Assembly: GCA_900552985.1 (NCBI GenBank)
Contig: USBP01000068.1
Location: 1 to 7,127 of the forward strand
DNA: 7,127 bases
Direction: 5' to 3'
Source of the DNA: an uncultured Oscillospiraceae bacterium
GTDB taxonomy: Bacteria > Bacillota > Clostridia > Oscillospirales > Acutalibacteraceae
Of the stretch, positions 5,988-7,127 are shown piece after piece (the first letter of the stretch is position 1; each line of letters starts with the position of its first letter). The translations under genes and the position numbers were made by a program. The notes beneath the pieces are model-generated. The model saw only the letters and a program-made list of their open reading frames with translations. It was not told the DNA's origin and ran no database searches.

Positions 5988-6516
5988 CAAAATGGATACA
6001 ATTGGACGATTCATTTTTGCCAGCATCCAGCGATTTTAAAATCGCCTCCACCGTCTGCTCTGCCGTCAGGCCTGCTGTATCCACGGTAATATCCGCCCAC
6101 TTTTCATACAAGGGCATCCGCTCACAATACAGGTCGTAAAGCGACTCGCCCTTCGCCATGGCAACGCCGCGGGTTTTGATATTGTTCAATCTGGCCTCTA
6201 CCTCTTGATACGGCAGCTTCAGATAAATCAAAATCCCGTTCAGGTGCAGGTGGCGCATCGCATTTTCGCTGTATACGGCGCTGCCGCCTGTGGCGATGAC
6301 GGTATCCCGGCAATCGACGCTGCCGATCGCGTGCTCCTCTACCCGCAAAAAATACGGCAGGCCGTGCCCATCGATAATCTCCTGCAAACGTTTCCCCTCG
6401 CGCTGCTGCAAAAGCAGGTCCGTATCCAGAAAGCCAGCGCCAATCGTTTTGGCCAGAATCACGCCGACCGTACTTTTTCCGCATGCCGGCATGCCGATCA
6501 GTACAAGGTTCTTCAT
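5974..6516 (-). CDS. aroK: Shikimate kinase-like protein
   Basis: The product has 180 residues, near the usual 170 for AroK. The P-loop is GMPACGKST (8-16). DTD (31-33), FLR (56-58) and RMPLYEKWAD (133-142) match the shikimate kinase nucleotide/shikimate-contact regions. The enzyme would phosphorylate shikimate with ATP in the cytoplasm, in aromatic amino acid synthesis. Two differences stand out. The glycine-rich shikimate loop reads ATGGS (75-79), not GGG. The lid, usually R-P-L-L after the first arginine, reads TRGVAMAKG (115-123). From general knowledge, many clostridia carry such a variant annotated as shikimate kinase, so the substrate could differ. GGAGG lies 7 bases before the ATG at 6514-6516; upstream in-frame ATGs lack this. 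The upstream transketolase supplies a precursor of the same pathway. The symbol is given by family; specificity is uncertain. Confidence 0.8.
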   Translation of the reverse strand: MKNLVLIGMPACGKSTVGVILAKTIGAGFLDTDLLLQQREGKRLQEIIDGHGLPYFLRVEEHAIGSVDCRDTVIATGGSAVYSENAMRHLHLNGILIYLKLPYQEVEARLNNIKTRGVAMAKGESLYDLYCERMPLYEKWADITVDTAGLTAEQTVEAILKSLDAGKNESSNCIHFGRLA

Positions 6517-6523
6517 TCCCCAT

Positions 6524-6528
6524 CCTCC
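6524..6528 (-). promoter_or_regulatory. Ribosome binding site that decides the aroK-like start
   Basis: GGAGG on the minus strand is 7 bases before the ATG at 6514-6516, and the encoded protein then begins directly with the beta strand leading to the P-loop, as in other shikimate kinases. Confidence 0.8.
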
Positions 6529-6546
6529 ACAAATCATTTCTATCCC

Positions 6547-6578
6547 AAAAAAGGGGGGCACGCTTCGGCTTGCCCCCC
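6547..6578 (-). terminator. Strong intrinsic terminator between transketolase and aroK-like gene
   Basis: An 8-bp stem (GGGGGGCA at 6553-6560 with TGCCCCCC at 6571-6578) continues after a mismatch into GC/GC around a four-base loop (6564-6567). On the minus strand it is followed by TTTTTT (6547-6552). It should end transketolase transcription. It also lies downstream of the promoter at 6591-6620, so it stands between that promoter and the kinase gene. Confidence 0.9.
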
Positions 6579-6582
6579 TGCT

Positions 6583-6604
6583 CCGCGTTTATCATAAAAC
6601 GCGG
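6583..6604. repeat. Perfect 8-bp inverted repeat around a -10 box; possible operator
   Basis: CCGCGTTT (6583-6590) and AAACGCGG (6597-6604) are exact complements separated by six bases, and those six bases are the TATGAT -10 box read on the minus strand. It could be a repressor operator covering the promoter, or a second hairpin in the transketolase 3' untranslated region. Confidence 0.55.
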
Positions 6605-6620
6605 GCGATTCTTTTGTCAA
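6591..6620 (-). promoter_or_regulatory. Near-consensus SigA promoter between transketolase and aroK-like gene
   Basis: On the minus strand, TTGACA (6615-6620, six of six) and TATGAT (6591-6596, five of six) are separated by 18 bases. The -35 box begins 8 bases after the transketolase stop codon. Transcription would begin near 6584, only about six bases before the terminator stem, so transcription into the kinase gene requires reading through that hairpin. Confidence 0.65.
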
Positions 6621-6627
6621 CCACTTT

Positions 6628-7127
6628 TTACCGAGCTTTCATATCAATCGCCTGATGCACCTTTTCCACAATATTGGCTGCATCCAGCCCGAAAACATGC
6701 AGCAGCTCAGCCGCCGGCCCTGAGCAGCCGAACGTATCCTCTACGCCGACGCGCACCACGGGAACCGGCACGGTTTCGCACACAACCTCGGCTACTGCGG
6801 CGCCAAGCCCGCCAAGGATGCTATGCTCCTCCGCTGTGACAATCGCCCCCGTCTCTCTGGCGGCCGCTATGATGCATTCACGGTCAATCGGCTTGATGGT
6901 CGCCATGTTGATCACACGGGCGCTGATGCCCTCCTTCATCAACTCTTCCTGCGCAAGAAGCGCCTCATTGACCATCAGGCCGGTCGCAATGATCGTCACA
7001 TCCTCGCCGGGCCGCAGCTCTACGGCCTTGCCGATCTCAAAGGTATAGTGTTCATCAAAAATACGCGGTACGGCCAGCCGCCCAAATCGCAGATAAACCG
7101 GGCCGTCATATTCCGCAGCCGCAAAAA
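6628..7127 (-). CDS. Transketolase, C-terminal subunit (partial, 5' end beyond the window)
   Basis: The frame stays open to the window edge and gives 165 residues ending at TAA (6628-6630). It begins inside the central domain with AAAEYDGPVYLRFGRLAVP. The C-terminal domain follows, with VTIIATGLMVNEAL, EEHSILGGLGAAVAEV and a DTFGCSGPAAELLHVFGLD ending, all typical of the C-terminal subunit of split clostridial transketolases. With its N-terminal partner the enzyme transfers two-carbon units between sugar phosphates in the pentose phosphate pathway, with thiamine diphosphate as cofactor. Whether the gene is split or full-length cannot be seen because its start is outside the window. The split form is inferred from the family's resemblance. 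A GTG at 6997-6999 is an internal valine codon and not a start. Confidence 0.93.
   Translation of the reverse strand, partial: FAAAEYDGPVYLRFGRLAVPRIFDEHYTFEIGKAVELRPGEDVTIIATGLMVNEALLAQEELMKEGISARVINMATIKPIDRECIIAAARETGAIVTAEEHSILGGLGAAVAEVVCETVPVPVVRVGVEDTFGCSGPAAELLHVFGLDAANIVEKVHQAIDMKAR

Noticed and set aside
6122..6595. 157-codon minus-strand open frame overlapping the aroK-like gene
   Set aside because: It is out of frame with the P-loop gene, runs into the intrinsic terminator and lacks a ribosome binding site or motif.

Overview
The window looks like a chromosomal segment from a Firmicute of class Clostridia, probably a gut Oscillospirales/Christensenellales/Lachnospiraceae-type organism. 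The grounds are a transketolase ending typical of the split two-subunit enzymes of this group, a DUF4358 lipoprotein, an MBOAT/DHHW acyltransferase pair, a SigV/RsiV-like sigma/anti-sigma pair, strong AGGAGG-type ribosome binding sites, and roughly balanced GC content. The genus cannot be fixed from the sequence alone. Every confident gene is on the minus strand, so the biological order runs from the right end to the left.

Right end (7127 to about 5974): the C-terminal half of a transketolase C-terminal subunit, cut by the window edge. It is followed by a near-consensus promoter, a palindrome around that promoter's -10 box, a strong intrinsic terminator, and then a shikimate kinase-like gene. 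Transketolase makes erythrose 4-phosphate, a precursor of the shikimate pathway, so the pairing makes metabolic sense. The kinase, however, has unusual residues in its substrate and lid motifs.

Middle (5973 to 5674): a 300-base gap with GC-rich inverted repeats and one weak promoter candidate.

Main block (5673 to 320): six closely spaced genes, apparently one operon. In order they are a membrane-anchored SGNH/GDSL hydrolase, a DUF4358 lipoprotein, an ECF sigma factor, an RsiV-like membrane anti-sigma factor, an AlgI/PatA-like MBOAT O-acyltransferase, and a DHHW (AlgJ/PatB-like) protein. Gaps are 12 to 27 bases and several Shine-Dalgarno sequences overlap the previous stop codon. In Bacillus subtilis, sigV-rsiV drives oatA, a single-chain peptidoglycan O-acetyltransferase that gives lysozyme resistance. 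Here the same regulatory pair sits directly before a two-protein membrane acyltransferase. The inference is a lysozyme- or envelope-stress-responsive O-acetylation system in which an MBOAT/DHHW pair replaces OatA, with an extra SGNH enzyme and a lipoprotein. The acceptor (peptidoglycan or another wall glycan) is not shown by the sequence.

Left end (319 to 1): a perfect 17-base-pair inverted repeat after the operon overlaps a good promoter for a complete tRNA-Leu(CAA), which is followed by a clear terminator. The last 100 bases hold only short open frames of uncertain status.
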